64,000 nucleotides of DNA from the NCBI GenBank assembly GCA_021325275.1, contig JAJPHL010000039.1, forward strand, positions 1 through 64,000, given 5' to 3'. The translations under genes were made by a program, and so were the position numbers. The notes under the pieces are model-generated. The model was not told the origin of the DNA and made no database searches. It saw only the letters and a list, made by a program, of their open reading frames with translations. Of the stretch, positions 25,370-34,401 are shown piece by piece (the first letter of the stretch is position 1; each line of letters starts with the position of its first letter). Source of the stretch: Terriglobia bacterium (GTDB lineage: Bacteria > Acidobacteriota > Terriglobia > JAJPHL01).

Positions 25370-27453
25370 TTGTTTTCTCCCGGTGTGCCCGCGGATTTCG
25401 CCAGAACCAGGTTTTCAATGAAGAATTCCATCATGCGAGCCTGGTTCACACCGGAGTGTCCTTGATCCGGTCCCACCTGCACTTCAAAACTTTTGCCGGC
25501 TTCCTGTAGCTTGCGGATGAACTGCATCATGTTCGACGGATGCACGTTGTTGTCCGCCGATCCGTAGTAGAGCAGCAGGCGTCCGTTGAGATTCGGTGCG
25601 TAAGTCATTAGCGATCCCGCGTCGTACCCCGCTTTGTTTTCCTCGGGCGTACGCATGTAGCGCTCGGTGTAGATCGTGTCGTAATTCCGCCAATCGGTGA
25701 CCGGCGACGATGACGACGCCGCGTGGAAAACGTCGGGATAACGCAGCAACGCCATTGCCGAAGCGTATCCGCCGTAGGAAGTGCCGAAGATGCCCACGCG
25801 ATTCTTGTCGAGATACGGCCGCGACCACAACGCTTTCACGCCGGCCGCCTGATCGTCGATTTCCGTCGTGCCGAATTTTAGGTAGATCGCGTCGGTGAAT
25901 CGCTTGCCGCGTCCCGCCGCGCTGCGCGAGTCGAGGGTGGCCACCAGAAATCCGTACTCGGTGATGGGATTCGGCATGGTGAACGTTTCGCGCGCGCCAT
26001 TGGTGTCGGGTCCCGCGTAAACGGAGACGAGCAGCGGATATTTTTTCTGCGGATCGAAGTTTGACGGGAAATGCAGAAGTCCGTGCAGCTCCGTTTTGCC
26101 GTCGGCCGCTTTGTACGTGAACAATTCCACGCGCTTCAATGCGAGTTGATCGTACTGAGTGGTGTCACTCTTGGCGAGCTCGGCGACCATCTGGCCCGAT
26201 CCATCCATCAAGGTTGTCACGGGCGGATGGTCGTGCGTCTGCGCCACGTCGACGAAGAATTTCCCGTCGGGCGACACGAAGTCCGTGTGATGAAAGGCGC
26301 GATCGGTGAGACGACGGTCGCCCTTGCCGTCGAGGCCCACGCGATGCAACTGCATCTTCATGTGATTGTCGCCGTCATGCGCCATGTAATAGACCACGTT
26401 GTGTTCTTCGTCAATCGTGACAACGTTGCCGGCGTCGAACGAATTCGCGGTGAGCGTCGCGAGCAGCTTGCCCGAGAGATCGTAGAGGTAAAGATTCTCG
26501 AAGCCGGTGCGTTGGGAGCTCCAGATGAACCGCTTGCCGTCTTTCAGATACTTGATCGCCGGATTTTCTTTCACCCAACTGTCGAGCCATTCTTCCTTCA
26601 CCACGCCACGGCACTTGCCGCTGTCGGGATCGCACGCCGTCAACTCGACAGCATTCTGATGGCGATTCGCGCGATTGAACGTCAGCGCGCTCGAGTCCTG
26701 AGTCCATGCGACGTGATACACGTAATAGCCCATCACGTTGTCGCTCAGCGGCAGACCGCTGCGCGCGTCCATGCGTTGCGTGTGCTTCGACGCCACGTCG
26801 TACACCAGAACGTCCACTTGCGGATTGTCGACGCCCGCTTTCGGATACGCTTCGGAGTCGAGCGTGTCCTGAATCTTTGTTTGGTTCAAACCGAGGTAGT
26901 AATCAGGCACTTTGCTTTCGTCGAAGCGATAGAAGCCGACCTTCTTGCTATCAGGCGACCACCAGATCGCCGTGGTCTGCGCGAGCTCTTCACCATAGAC
27001 CCAACTCGCCGTGCCGTTCTTGATGCGGTCCTTCTCGCTGCCATCGGTGGTGATGGCCGAGGCGTTCGATCCATCGGCGTCGCTGATCCAGAGGTTGCGG
27101 TCCTTGTAATACGCTTTGTATTTTCCGTCGGGCGACACAGCGGAATCGAATTGCCGCCCGCGCGCCGGACCTCCTCCGCCGCCACGACCGCCACGTCCAA
27201 GGCGATCGTTTGTGGCCGCGCCGGTTTCGGTCGCTTGGCGCGTGGCCACGTCGTAGCGAAACGCTTTACCGTCGTGCGAATACTCGAACGTGCCCGCATC
27301 TTTCCACGTGACCGTCAACGCGCCGAGTTTCACCGATCCGGCAATTTGATTGGCAACCTTTTCGTGTTGCTCGTAGCCGGGCATGGTCTTTAGGCGATCT
27401 TGCGCGACGGTTGTGAGTGAGAAGAGGGCGAGGGAAACGAAGAGGCGCTTCAT
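25366..27453 (-). CDS. Dipeptidyl peptidase IV-type S9B serine peptidase
   Basis: 695 aa from ATG 27453, with signal peptide (RLFVSLALFSLTTVAQ). An N-terminal DPPIV beta-propeller (to about 440) leads to a C-terminal alpha/beta-hydrolase domain. Catalytic triad: Ser559 in GTSYGG, Asp634 in GSADNNVHP, His666 in GPDQGHSG. The S9B Glu motif is probably the WVYGEEL segment. A Gly/Arg-rich loop at residues 81-100 is an unusual insert in the first blade. Likely a periplasmic exopeptidase removing X-Pro dipeptides. Confidence 0.93.
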   Translation of the reverse strand: MKRLFVSLALFSLTTVAQDRLKTMPGYEQHEKVANQIAGSVKLGALTVTWKDAGTFEYSHDGKAFRYDVATRQATETGAATNDRLGRGGRGGGGGPARGRQFDSAVSPDGKYKAYYKDRNLWISDADGSNASAITTDGSEKDRIKNGTASWVYGEELAQTTAIWWSPDSKKVGFYRFDESKVPDYYLGLNQTKIQDTLDSEAYPKAGVDNPQVDVLVYDVASKHTQRMDARSGLPLSDNVMGYYVYHVAWTQDSSALTFNRANRHQNAVELTACDPDSGKCRGVVKEEWLDSWVKENPAIKYLKDGKRFIWSSQRTGFENLYLYDLSGKLLATLTANSFDAGNVVTIDEEHNVVYYMAHDGDNHMKMQLHRVGLDGKGDRRLTDRAFHHTDFVSPDGKFFVDVAQTHDHPPVTTLMDGSGQMVAELAKSDTTQYDQLALKRVELFTYKAADGKTELHGLLHFPSNFDPQKKYPLLVSVYAGPDTNGARETFTMPNPITEYGFLVATLDSRSAAGRGKRFTDAIYLKFGTTEIDDQAAGVKALWSRPYLDKNRVGIFGTSYGGYASAMALLRYPDVFHAASSSSPVTDWRNYDTIYTERYMRTPEENKAGYDAGSLMTYAPNLNGRLLLYYGSADNNVHPSNMMQFIRKLQEAGKSFEVQVGPDQGHSGVNQARMMEFFIENLVLAKSAGTPGENN

Positions 27454-27459
27454 GGTGGG

Positions 27460-27468
27460 TATAGTATC
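27460..27468. promoter_or_regulatory. Overlapping divergent -10-like elements
   Basis: The 20-bp spacer between the dipeptidyl peptidase (minus) and pcm (plus) starts contains TATAGTATC. It reads as TATAGT on the plus strand (27460-27465, 8 nt before GTG 27474) and TACTAT on the minus strand (27466-27461, 7 nt before ATG 27453). Neither start has a ribosome site, fitting two leaderless messages from one shared site. Confidence 0.38.
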
Positions 27469-27473
27469 AAACT

Positions 27474-28106
27474 GTGGATGCAGAGACGATGGTGCGCGAG
27501 CAAGTGGCCGCGCGCGGCGTGCGCGATCAACGGCTGCTCGAGGCCATGCGCGACATCCCGCGCGGCGAATTCGTGCCAGAGAAAGAAAAACATCGCGCTC
27601 TCGAAGATCGCGCACTGCCGATCGGCGGCGGACAAACCATTTCGCAACCCTATATGGTCGCGTTGATGTTGGAAGCGCTGTCATTGAAAGGCACCGAGAC
27701 GGTGCTCGATGTCGGCGCGGGATCGGGATATCAAACGGCGATCTTGGCGCTGCTGGCACGACACGTTTATGCGATTGAGCGCGATCCTGCATTGGTGGAA
27801 AGCGCGCGGGCCGCGTTAGCGCGCGTCGGCTTGCTGAACCATGTGACGCTGGTGTGCGGCGACGGCTCGCTGGGCTACCCGCCCGGCGCACCCTATGACG
27901 CGATCGTGGTGGGCGCGGGCGCGCCCGACGTTCCCGCAGCGTTGGTCGATCAACTTGCCGACGAAGGACGCTTGGCGATTCCCGTGGGCACGCGGGCGCT
28001 CCAGGAATTGGTGCTCGTGCGGAAGTCGGGCGGCGTCGCGCATCGCGTGGGATTGGGCGGATGCCAGTTTGTTCCGCTGCGCGGGGTCCAAGGGTGGGAC
28101 GGATAA
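27474..28106 (+). CDS. pcm: Protein-L-isoaspartate O-methyltransferase
   Basis: 210 aa, start GTG 27474. SAM-dependent repair enzyme that methylates isoaspartyl residues of damaged proteins. Seen: the N-terminal MVREQVAARGVRDQRLLEAM, IPRGEFVP, the PIGGGQTISQPYMVALML motif I-pre, SAM motif I VLDVGAGSGYQTAILA, and YDAIVVGAGAPDVPAAL. The C-terminal WVPLRG-type ending is QFVPLRGVQGW. Followed 5 bp later by the toxin gene of a toxin-antitoxin pair. Confidence 0.95.
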   Translation: MDAETMVREQVAARGVRDQRLLEAMRDIPRGEFVPEKEKHRALEDRALPIGGGQTISQPYMVALMLEALSLKGTETVLDVGAGSGYQTAILALLARHVYAIERDPALVESARAALARVGLLNHVTLVCGDGSLGYPPGAPYDAIVVGAGAPDVPAALVDQLADEGRLAIPVGTRALQELVLVRKSGGVAHRVGLGGCQFVPLRGVQGWDG

Positions 28107-28111
28107 ACACG

Positions 28112-28411
28112 ATGAAGTACCTCATCAAGTATTCTCCTGATGCGGTTGATCAACTCGAGGCGTTCCGAGCTCGCGATCAGCGGATTGTTTCCGAGGCGAT
28201 CAGCGAACAGCTGGCTTTTCAGCCGGCCACGCCTACAAAGAACCGAAAACGACTGCGCCCCACTGATCTGGCCGTCTGGGAACTTCGCGTTGGCCGATTC
28301 CGCGTATACTACAACGTAGAGGATGAACCGAAGCCGCAAGTCGACATCTTGCTCATCGGCATCAAGGATCGCGATGTCGTGACGATTAGCGGGAAGGTTA
28401 TCGAATTATGA
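28112..28411 (+). CDS. RelE/ParE-type toxin
   Basis: 99 aa. RelE/ParE fold: KYLIKYSPDAVDQLEAFRAR opens the domain, then RKRLRPTDLAVWELRVGRFRVYYNVE, the usual core with basic residues, and VDILLIGIKDRDVVTISG at the end. Such proteins cleave ribosome-bound mRNA or block gyrase; the sequence does not decide which. It is followed with an ATGA overlap by a Phd/YefM-type antitoxin, so the toxin comes first, the reverse of the common order. Confidence 0.87.
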   Translation: MKYLIKYSPDAVDQLEAFRARDQRIVSEAISEQLAFQPATPTKNRKRLRPTDLAVWELRVGRFRVYYNVEDEPKPQVDILLIGIKDRDVVTISGKVIEL

Positions 28412-28668
28412 AGACGATCGACTTGGCAGACGCGAATCAGAGCTTGGCCTCCTTTGTCCGTAATGCGGACGCCAAGCCGTTGGTCGTGACGAAGGCCGGC
28501 AAGCCGGTCGCGGCGCTTATTCCCGTCGACGAAGACGGGATCGAGAGTCTCGCAGTTAGCTCCAGCCCCGTGTTTCGGAAATTGATATTGCACTCGCGGG
28601 AGCGCCTCAGAAAAGAAGGTGGCATCCCGGAAGAAGAAGTAAAGCGGCGATTGGGCCAACGCCGCTAG
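28408..28668 (+). CDS. Phd/YefM-type antitoxin
   Basis: 86 aa. The N-terminal DNA-binding Phd/YefM fold is visible in TIDLADANQSLASFVRNAD and LVVTKAGKPVAALIPVDED. The C-terminal helical part (FRKLILHSRERLRKEGGIPEEEVKRRL) would wrap the toxin. Start ATG 28408 overlaps the toxin stop by 4 nt, so synthesis should be coupled. It presumably neutralises the RelE/ParE protein and represses the pair. Confidence 0.85.
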   Translation: MKTIDLADANQSLASFVRNADAKPLVVTKAGKPVAALIPVDEDGIESLAVSSSPVFRKLILHSRERLRKEGGIPEEEVKRRLGQRR

Positions 28669-28672
28669 AAGC

Positions 28673-29974
28673 TCACGCCAATTCCCAAATCTCACGCTCG
28701 CGCCACGCGATCACCAACGTCGCCGCGAGACCCGTAACGCACAGCAGGGCGATCGCCGCCGGTGCGCCGATGCGCGCGCCCGCGGCACCGGCGAACAAGC
28801 TGCCGAGCGGCGAGAAGCCCAGGAACGCCGTCGCGTGCATGCTCATCACGCGCCCGCGCATCAACGGGTCAACGTGCTTCTGAAGCAAATTGTTCACGCT
28901 ACTGACCGCCGTGACCATCGACACGCCCACCACATAAAGCGCCGCCAGCGAGAGCCACATGTTCCGCGAAAAGGCGAACACGATCAGCGCCCCAAAAATC
29001 GCACCTACGCCGCGAAGCACGCGCGTCCCTTTTCGTGGACCATCGCCGAATCGCGAAAGCAGGTATGCGCCGGTCAGCGCGCCGGTGCCCGCCGCGCCCA
29101 TCAGGTATCCCAAACCCTCGGGACCCATGTGCAGGATGTCGCGCGCAAAGTACGGTGCGAGACTGATGTAGGGAATCGCGCAAAAACTGACGAGCGCCAC
29201 AAGCAACATCAGCGTCGCCAAGTCGCGCCGCGTTCGCATGTAACGGAAACCGTCCTGCAATGGTTTCCAGAATCCTACGGGTGGCTTTCCCGGCGGCGCG
29301 CCCACGTTCAGCAGCACCAAGGCGTAGAGCAGCGCCAGAAAACTGAGCGCGTTGAGAAAAAAACATCCCGCGCTGCCGATGAATTTCAACGACAAGCCGG
29401 CGAGCATGGGACCGATCAGCCGCGACATGTTGAATTGCGCCGAGTTCATCGCGATCGCCGTCGTCAAGTCCTCGCGCGGAACCAGTTCCGGCACGATCGA
29501 TTGATACGCCGGCGCGTTCATGGCGTTGGCGATGCCGGCGCAAAACGAAATCACGATCACTTCTTCCACGGTGATCCAGTTTTTCCACGTGAGGAACGAA
29601 AGCAGGAACGCCAGCATCATCATGGAGCCTTGCGTCAGCATCATCATGCGGCGGCGATCGGCGCAGTCGGCGATTACGCCGCCGATCAGCGAGAAAATCA
29701 ATGTCGGCGCGGCGGAGGCGAACCCCACAAGTCCCAGGAGAAAAACTGAGTTGGTTAGTTGCAGCACCAGCCAGCCTTGCGCAAGGGTCTGCATCCAGTT
29801 GCCGATGTTCGAGAGGAAATTGCCGGTCCAGAGGAGCCGAAAGCGCCGGTGACGCAGCACCGCGAGCATGCCGCGGCGCGGTGGATCGGAAATCGATGGA
29901 ACTTCCGCGCCGTCGCTTTCGCACGCTTGTACGATTTGTGCAACGCGAGAATCGTCTGGCGCGGTATCAGGCAT
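28673..29974 (-). CDS. MFS transporter (MFS_3, EntS-like)
   Basis: 433 aa with about 12 hydrophobic segments after a 35-residue hydrophilic N-tail. FRLLWTGNFLSNIGNWMQTLAQGWLV and GGVIADCADRRRMMMLTQ are the motif A region of the MFS_3 group, which exports siderophores or drugs. The substrate is unknown. Its start lies inside the end of recJ (8-nt overlap), making it the last gene of the long minus-strand train that includes the microcompartment genes. Confidence 0.9.
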   Translation of the reverse strand: MPDTAPDDSRVAQIVQACESDGAEVPSISDPPRRGMLAVLRHRRFRLLWTGNFLSNIGNWMQTLAQGWLVLQLTNSVFLLGLVGFASAAPTLIFSLIGGVIADCADRRRMMMLTQGSMMMLAFLLSFLTWKNWITVEEVIVISFCAGIANAMNAPAYQSIVPELVPREDLTTAIAMNSAQFNMSRLIGPMLAGLSLKFIGSAGCFFLNALSFLALLYALVLLNVGAPPGKPPVGFWKPLQDGFRYMRTRRDLATLMLLVALVSFCAIPYISLAPYFARDILHMGPEGLGYLMGAAGTGALTGAYLLSRFGDGPRKGTRVLRGVGAIFGALIVFAFSRNMWLSLAALYVVGVSMVTAVSSVNNLLQKHVDPLMRGRVMSMHATAFLGFSPLGSLFAGAAGARIGAPAAIALLCVTGLAATLVIAWREREIWELA

Positions 29975-31847
29975 TGCTTGTTGGGCGATACTTCGATTGT
30001 ATCCGCAAATCTTTTACGAGTAGCCGCACGCGCGACTCCCCCATGAACTCGTCGCGCTCGGGATGAAAGGCCAGAGCCACCGGCGATTGCGGCAGAAGCG
30101 AGGGCGCCAAATCGGCGCGTCCCCAGAAAACCGCTTCCAGGATGAGGTTGTCTTGGCGGACGCGAATGCTTAAATGCCGGCCCGGTTGCCGCTGGCCGCC
30201 GACGATTTTTCCGCCGAAGATGCGCGCAGAGACGAGTTCCAGGTCGCGCGCGCCAAACAGCGGCGAAGGATTCGACACGCCGTGTGGCGCGAGTTTCTCG
30301 ATATCCTCAAGCATAGTGTCCGTCAGATCGCTGAGGCGCAGCGCGGCGTCCAGGCGCAGTTCCGGCACCAGATCCGCCGCCGTGAGGATTTGCGCGGCGC
30401 GCCCGGCAAGCGTGCGGCGCAACTCTTCTACGCGCGACAGCTCGAGCGACGCGCCCACCGCTACGGAGTGTCCGCCGTAGCGGCGAAACACTTGTGTCTC
30501 GCGTTGAATCGCGTCGAGCGCGTCGAGCAGATGAAATTGCGAAATCGAACGCCCCGAGCCATGTGCTTCGTCACCCTCAACCGACATCACCAGCACCGGG
30601 CGATGATATTTTTCGAGCACACGTCCGGCGGCGATACCAACGACTCCCCGATGCCATCCTTCGCCGGCAAAAACCCACGCCGATTCGTTGAGCATTTCGG
30701 GCCGCGCGGCGATTTGTTGCTCGATTTCCCAGAGGACGCGCTCCTGCTCGGCCTGCCTTTCGACGTTCAAACGATTCAACCGCTCCGCGACTTCGGTCGC
30801 CTCGCCGTCGCTGAGCGTTTCGAACAAGCGAATGACATCGTTTGCCGTGTCCATGCGGCCGGCGGCGTTCAAGCGCGGCGCGAGGCGGAATCCCACGTCG
30901 CCAGAGCCGATCGCCTTGCCATTCAGTCCCGCGACGCCGATCAGCGCTTTCAATCCCGCGTGCGCGGGGCGGCGCAACGCTGCCAGTCCATGACGCGCGA
31001 TCACGCGATTCTCTCCCGTGAGCGGCACAACGTCGGCGATGGTGCCGATCGCCACCATTTTCAAAAACGATTCCAGCAATTTCCGGCGGTCGCCGCACTG
31101 CGCGCGCGTGAACAACGCATCCACAAGCTTAAATACCACACCGACGCCGCAAAGCTCCTTGTCGGGATATTCGCACAACGGCTGTTTGGGATTGAGCACC
31201 GCGAGCGCCGGTGGAATTTCCTCTTCCGGCAAGTGATGATCGGTGATGATGCAATCCATTCCGAGTTGCGAGGCGTGCGCCACCACCGCGCCGGCACGAA
31301 TTCCCGTGTCGACGCTGACGACTAAGCGAATGCCGCGCTCGGCCGCACGATCGAGCACTTCTTCCTTCATCCCGTAGCCTTCAGCGATGCGATGGGGAAT
31401 GTGGAATTCCGTGCGGCCGCCGAGGCGTTCGATGGCCTTGCGCAAGACGATCACGGCGGTCGACCCGTCGACGTCGTAGTCGCCATAGACCAAAACTGTT
31501 TCGCCGCTCGACACGGCTTGAAGCAAACGCGTCACCGCGGCATCCATGCCGCGCATCAGGAACGGATCGTGCAGGTGATCGAGCGACGGGGCGAGAAATT
31601 GCCGAGCGCTTTCAACGGAAGTCTGTCGGCGGTTGACCAGCAGCGTTGCGAGAAGCGGGGAAACGCCGAGCTGGCGGGCCAGCGTGTCGACCGTTTCCTG
31701 AGGCGGCTTGAGGAGCGTCCAGCGCGGAGGAATCGGCGGGAGTGGTTCAAGCTCCGGAACTTGGGCCGCGGCGCTTTGAGCGGCCGCCCCTACCGCGCTA
31801 GTTGAGAGAGTAGAATCCACCACGCCCGCTTGGTCCTTCGTCTTCAT
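29967..31847 (-). CDS. recJ: Single-stranded-DNA-specific exonuclease RecJ
   Basis: Up to 626 aa. DHH-superfamily 5'-3' exonuclease of recombination and mismatch repair. Motifs: VYGDYDVDGSTAV, VVSVDTGIRAG, CIITDHHLPEEE, FRLAPRLNAAGRMD (DHHA1 border) and SGRSISQFHLLDAL with RRYGGHSVAVG. The N-terminal 35 residues are Ala-rich and not typical; ATG 31847 overlaps the upstream gene by 50 nt and GTG 31820/31823 could also start it. Cotranscription with the BMC genes looks positional only. Confidence 0.94.
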   Translation of the reverse strand: MKTKDQAGVVDSTLSTSAVGAAAQSAAAQVPELEPLPPIPPRWTLLKPPQETVDTLARQLGVSPLLATLLVNRRQTSVESARQFLAPSLDHLHDPFLMRGMDAAVTRLLQAVSSGETVLVYGDYDVDGSTAVIVLRKAIERLGGRTEFHIPHRIAEGYGMKEEVLDRAAERGIRLVVSVDTGIRAGAVVAHASQLGMDCIITDHHLPEEEIPPALAVLNPKQPLCEYPDKELCGVGVVFKLVDALFTRAQCGDRRKLLESFLKMVAIGTIADVVPLTGENRVIARHGLAALRRPAHAGLKALIGVAGLNGKAIGSGDVGFRLAPRLNAAGRMDTANDVIRLFETLSDGEATEVAERLNRLNVERQAEQERVLWEIEQQIAARPEMLNESAWVFAGEGWHRGVVGIAAGRVLEKYHRPVLVMSVEGDEAHGSGRSISQFHLLDALDAIQRETQVFRRYGGHSVAVGASLELSRVEELRRTLAGRAAQILTAADLVPELRLDAALRLSDLTDTMLEDIEKLAPHGVSNPSPLFGARDLELVSARIFGGKIVGGQRQPGRHLSIRVRQDNLILEAVFWGRADLAPSLLPQSPVALAFHPERDEFMGESRVRLLVKDLRIQSKYRPTSNA

Positions 31848-32304
31848 CGTCGGACAACTCGGGTAGCGAGTCGCCGATTTCGTCCATCAAGTCGAGCAGC
31901 TTTTCGTACCACGGCGCGACGCGTTCGTACGCGAAGCGGCGGCCGTCCTGCTGCCAGGCGATCCGCACCCACGCCACGTGGCCCACGTTCGGACGCAAGC
32001 TATCGAGAAAATCGTTGGCGTCCTCACGGTCGTTGTCGGCCATCTCCACGTCGGCCAGCGTTTCGCGCGCGCCGTCCATTTCATCGCTCGAGAATTCGAG
32101 CGAACTGAACAGGAACATGCGTGCGCCGGCTTCGCGCGCTACGTCGCTGAACTGGCGGAAGTCGGGATATGCGGCGGCGTCCCAGTAGAGGAATCCTTCC
32201 TCGCCGGGAATGCCCTGGCAGTGGAAAATCGGCAGGCCCACGCTGCGCACATAATCGAGAATTTCGCCGCGCAGGCGGTCGAGATCGAAATCTTTTGTGG
32301 GCAT
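31798..32304 (-). CDS. Conserved acidic hypothetical protein
   Basis: 168 aa, strongly acidic, without signal peptide or membrane segment. Recognisable stretches: PIFHCQGIPGEEGFLYWD, FRQFSDVAREAGARMFLFSSLEF and VGHVAWVRIAWQQDGRRFAYE; the tail is a DEDE-rich linker. I do not recognise a family. It lies between the aldehyde dehydrogenase (36 bp) and recJ (50-nt overlap). TAATAT at 32313-32318 ends 8 nt before ATG 32304 on this strand, with no ribosome site, so an internal leaderless promoter is possible. Confidence 0.62.
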   Translation of the reverse strand: MPTKDFDLDRLRGEILDYVRSVGLPIFHCQGIPGEEGFLYWDAAAYPDFRQFSDVAREAGARMFLFSSLEFSSDEMDGARETLADVEMADNDREDANDFLDSLRPNVGHVAWVRIAWQQDGRRFAYERVAPWYEKLLDLMDEIGDSLPELSDDEDEGPSGRGGFYSLN

Positions 32305-32340
32305 GAACTTTAATATTACTCCGGTTGGAGGCGGACGTTC

Positions 32341-34047
32341 TTATTTGTGATGCATCACGATCGTGTCGTGGACCGAAGCGAGATCGCGCGCCGCCGGCGT
32401 GACAATGCTCTTGGGACCGATGACGATTTTTTCGCTGCGGTTCATCGCCGCGCGGACGTCAGCTTCACTGACGAAGTCCAGGATTTTCGGTGCAGCCGGC
32501 GCCGCTGGTTTCGCGGCCGGAGTTGGAGCAGCGGCCGGCGCCTCTTGCTTGGCGGCCTTCGGCGCTTCTTTGGGCGCTTCCTTGGGGTGCTTCGCGGCAA
32601 ATTGCGCGGCGAGCTCCGCGACGGCCTGCTTGGTAACCTTGGCCGGTTGCGGCGTGGGCGCTGCTGATACGGCGGGCCCGGCTGTCACGCTCGGCGCGGG
32701 ACGCACTTCCCATGCCACGCGCTTCAAATTGATCAAGTTCATCGGCCCCACGTTGTCGCTCGTCACATTGCCGCCCACCGCGCCGCAGCCCAGCGTCATC
32801 GCGGGCGGCAGGTTCGTGGTGATTCCCACCGATCCCATCGTACTCGGCGAATTCACGACGACGCGAAACGCCGGCATGCGCAGTCCGTACGCGCGGATCT
32901 TCGCTTCGTCGCGCGAATGGATCGAACAGGTGTGACCCATGCCGCCGAAGCGCAGCAGACTTTCGCAGCGATCCAGCGCTTCCTCGAATGTCTTCGTGAA
33001 ATACAGCGACAGCACCGGCGACAATTTTTCCGCCGACAACGGATAGTCGCGGCCGACGCCGGCCAGCGGAGCCACTAACACTTGAGTACCGGGCGGCGCG
33101 TTGATTCCGGCCTGACGCGCGATCTCGGCGGCCGGCTTGCCCACATATTTCGGATTCACTGTGAAATTCGGGGTGATCATCATGCGCGCCAGCGCCGCCG
33201 CCTCCGTTTCGTTCACGATGTACGCGCCGTTCGCTTTCAACTCCGTCATCACCTGATCGCGCAGGCTCTCGCACGCCACAATCGCTTGTTCACTCGAGCA
33301 AAGTGTCCCGTTGTCGAACGTCGTTCCGCGCACCACGTCCGCAACCGCCTTCTTTACGTCCGCCGATGATTCGATCAACGCGGGAACATTGCCGGGTCCC
33401 ACGCCGTAGGCCGGTTTTCCGCTCGAGTACGCCGCGCGCACCACGCCCGATCCGCCGGTCGCCAGGATCACGCCGGTCCGTTTGTGCTTCATCAACTCTT
33501 GCGTGCCGGCAAAGGTGGAATGCGTCATGCACTGGATCACGTTTTCCGGCGCGCCCGCGGCGCGCGCCGCGTCGTAGAGGATCGCCGCTGTGTGACCGAT
33601 GCATTTCACTGCATTTGGATGCGGACTAATTACGACCGCGTTGCGCCCTTTGACGGAAATGATGCTCTTGTACATCGCCGTCGACGTCGGGTTGGTGGTC
33701 GGCAGCACTGCCGCGACCACGCCCACCGGATTTGCGATCTCGACAATTTTGGCGGCGGCGTCTTCGCGGACGATTCCCACGGTCTTCATGCCGCGAATGT
33801 GTTCATGGAGGCGCTCGGAGCAGAGCAGATTCTTTTGCAGCTTGTCGGCGGCCACTCCGTATCCGGTTTCGGCCACGGCCTCATCGGCCAATTCGCGCGA
33901 TGCACGTGCGGCGGCGTGCGCCATCGCCGCAACGATGGAGTCCACTTGTTCTTGCGAGTAGGCGAAGAATTCCCGCGCAGCGACGTGCGCCTTCTCGGCC
34001 ATTTCGCGCGCTTCCTGTATGGAAAGCAAGTCCTGGTCGCGCAACAC
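32341..34047 (-). CDS. CoA-acylating aldehyde dehydrogenase (PduP/EutE-like) with C-terminal extension
   Basis: 568 aa, start GTG 34047. Catalytic domain 1-447: N-terminal [45 protein letters not shown], and catalytic Cys250 in [11 protein letters not shown], all as in CoA-acylating aldehyde dehydrogenases of metabolosomes (aldehyde + CoA + NAD to acyl-CoA). Residues 448-521 are an Ala/Pro/Lys linker holding a short amphipathic helix ([15 protein letters not shown]). Residues 522-568 form an extra module with a VTPAARDL motif that I recall in microcompartment enzymes. Both are candidates for cargo targeting. A BMC-H gene lies 6 bp upstream, so encapsulation is likely. Confidence 0.9.
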   Translation of the reverse strand: MLRDQDLLSIQEAREMAEKAHVAAREFFAYSQEQVDSIVAAMAHAAARASRELADEAVAETGYGVAADKLQKNLLCSERLHEHIRGMKTVGIVREDAAAKIVEIANPVGVVAAVLPTTNPTSTAMYKSIISVKGRNAVVISPHPNAVKCIGHTAAILYDAARAAGAPENVIQCMTHSTFAGTQELMKHKRTGVILATGGSGVVRAAYSSGKPAYGVGPGNVPALIESSADVKKAVADVVRGTTFDNGTLCSSEQAIVACESLRDQVMTELKANGAYIVNETEAAALARMMITPNFTVNPKYVGKPAAEIARQAGINAPPGTQVLVAPLAGVGRDYPLSAEKLSPVLSLYFTKTFEEALDRCESLLRFGGMGHTCSIHSRDEAKIRAYGLRMPAFRVVVNSPSTMGSVGITTNLPPAMTLGCGAVGGNVTSDNVGPMNLINLKRVAWEVRPAPSVTAGPAVSAAPTPQPAKVTKQAVAELAAQFAAKHPKEAPKEAPKAAKQEAPAAAPTPAAKPAAPAAPKILDFVSEADVRAAMNRSEKIVIGPKSIVTPAARDLASVHDTIVMHHK

Positions 34048-34053
34048 GAAGGA

Positions 34054-34353
34054 TTACCCTTTCGCTTTTTTGCCGGAATCGGGTGTGGGCAGGATTTTCT
34101 CGACGTCCGAGGCCGGACGGGGAATCACGTGAACGGAAACCAGCTCGCCCACGCGCCGCGCCGCGGCCGCGCCCGCGTCGGTGGCGGCCTTCACCGCGCC
34201 GACGTCGCAGCGCACCATTACCGTGACGTATCCCGATCCGATATATTCGCGGCCGATCAACACCACGTTGGCCGCTTTGACCATGGCGTCGGCCGCTTCA
34301 ATCGAGCCGACGAGTCCGCGCGTCTCCACCATGCCCAATGCGTCCATATCCAT
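34054..34353 (-). CDS. BMC-H shell protein (EutM/PduA/CcmK type)
   Basis: 99 aa, one BMC domain. [49 protein letters not shown] and [13 protein letters not shown] are textbook features of hexameric shell proteins; the GSG at residues 40-42 would line the pore. The short tail ([16 protein letters not shown]) is basic. GGAGG lies 6 nt before ATG 34353. The gene sits between the threonine aldolase and the aldehyde dehydrogenase. No BMC-P pentamer or BMC-T trimer gene is in the window, so a closed shell would need partners coded elsewhere. Confidence 0.96.
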   Translation of the reverse strand: MDMDALGMVETRGLVGSIEAADAMVKAANVVLIGREYIGSGYVTVMVRCDVGAVKAATDAGAAAARRVGELVSVHVIPRPASDVEKILPTPDSGKKAKG

Positions 34354-34401
34354 GCGATTCCTCCAAGTTTCCGACTCCAGCAGGCTCTCAGCCTAGCACA
34401 G

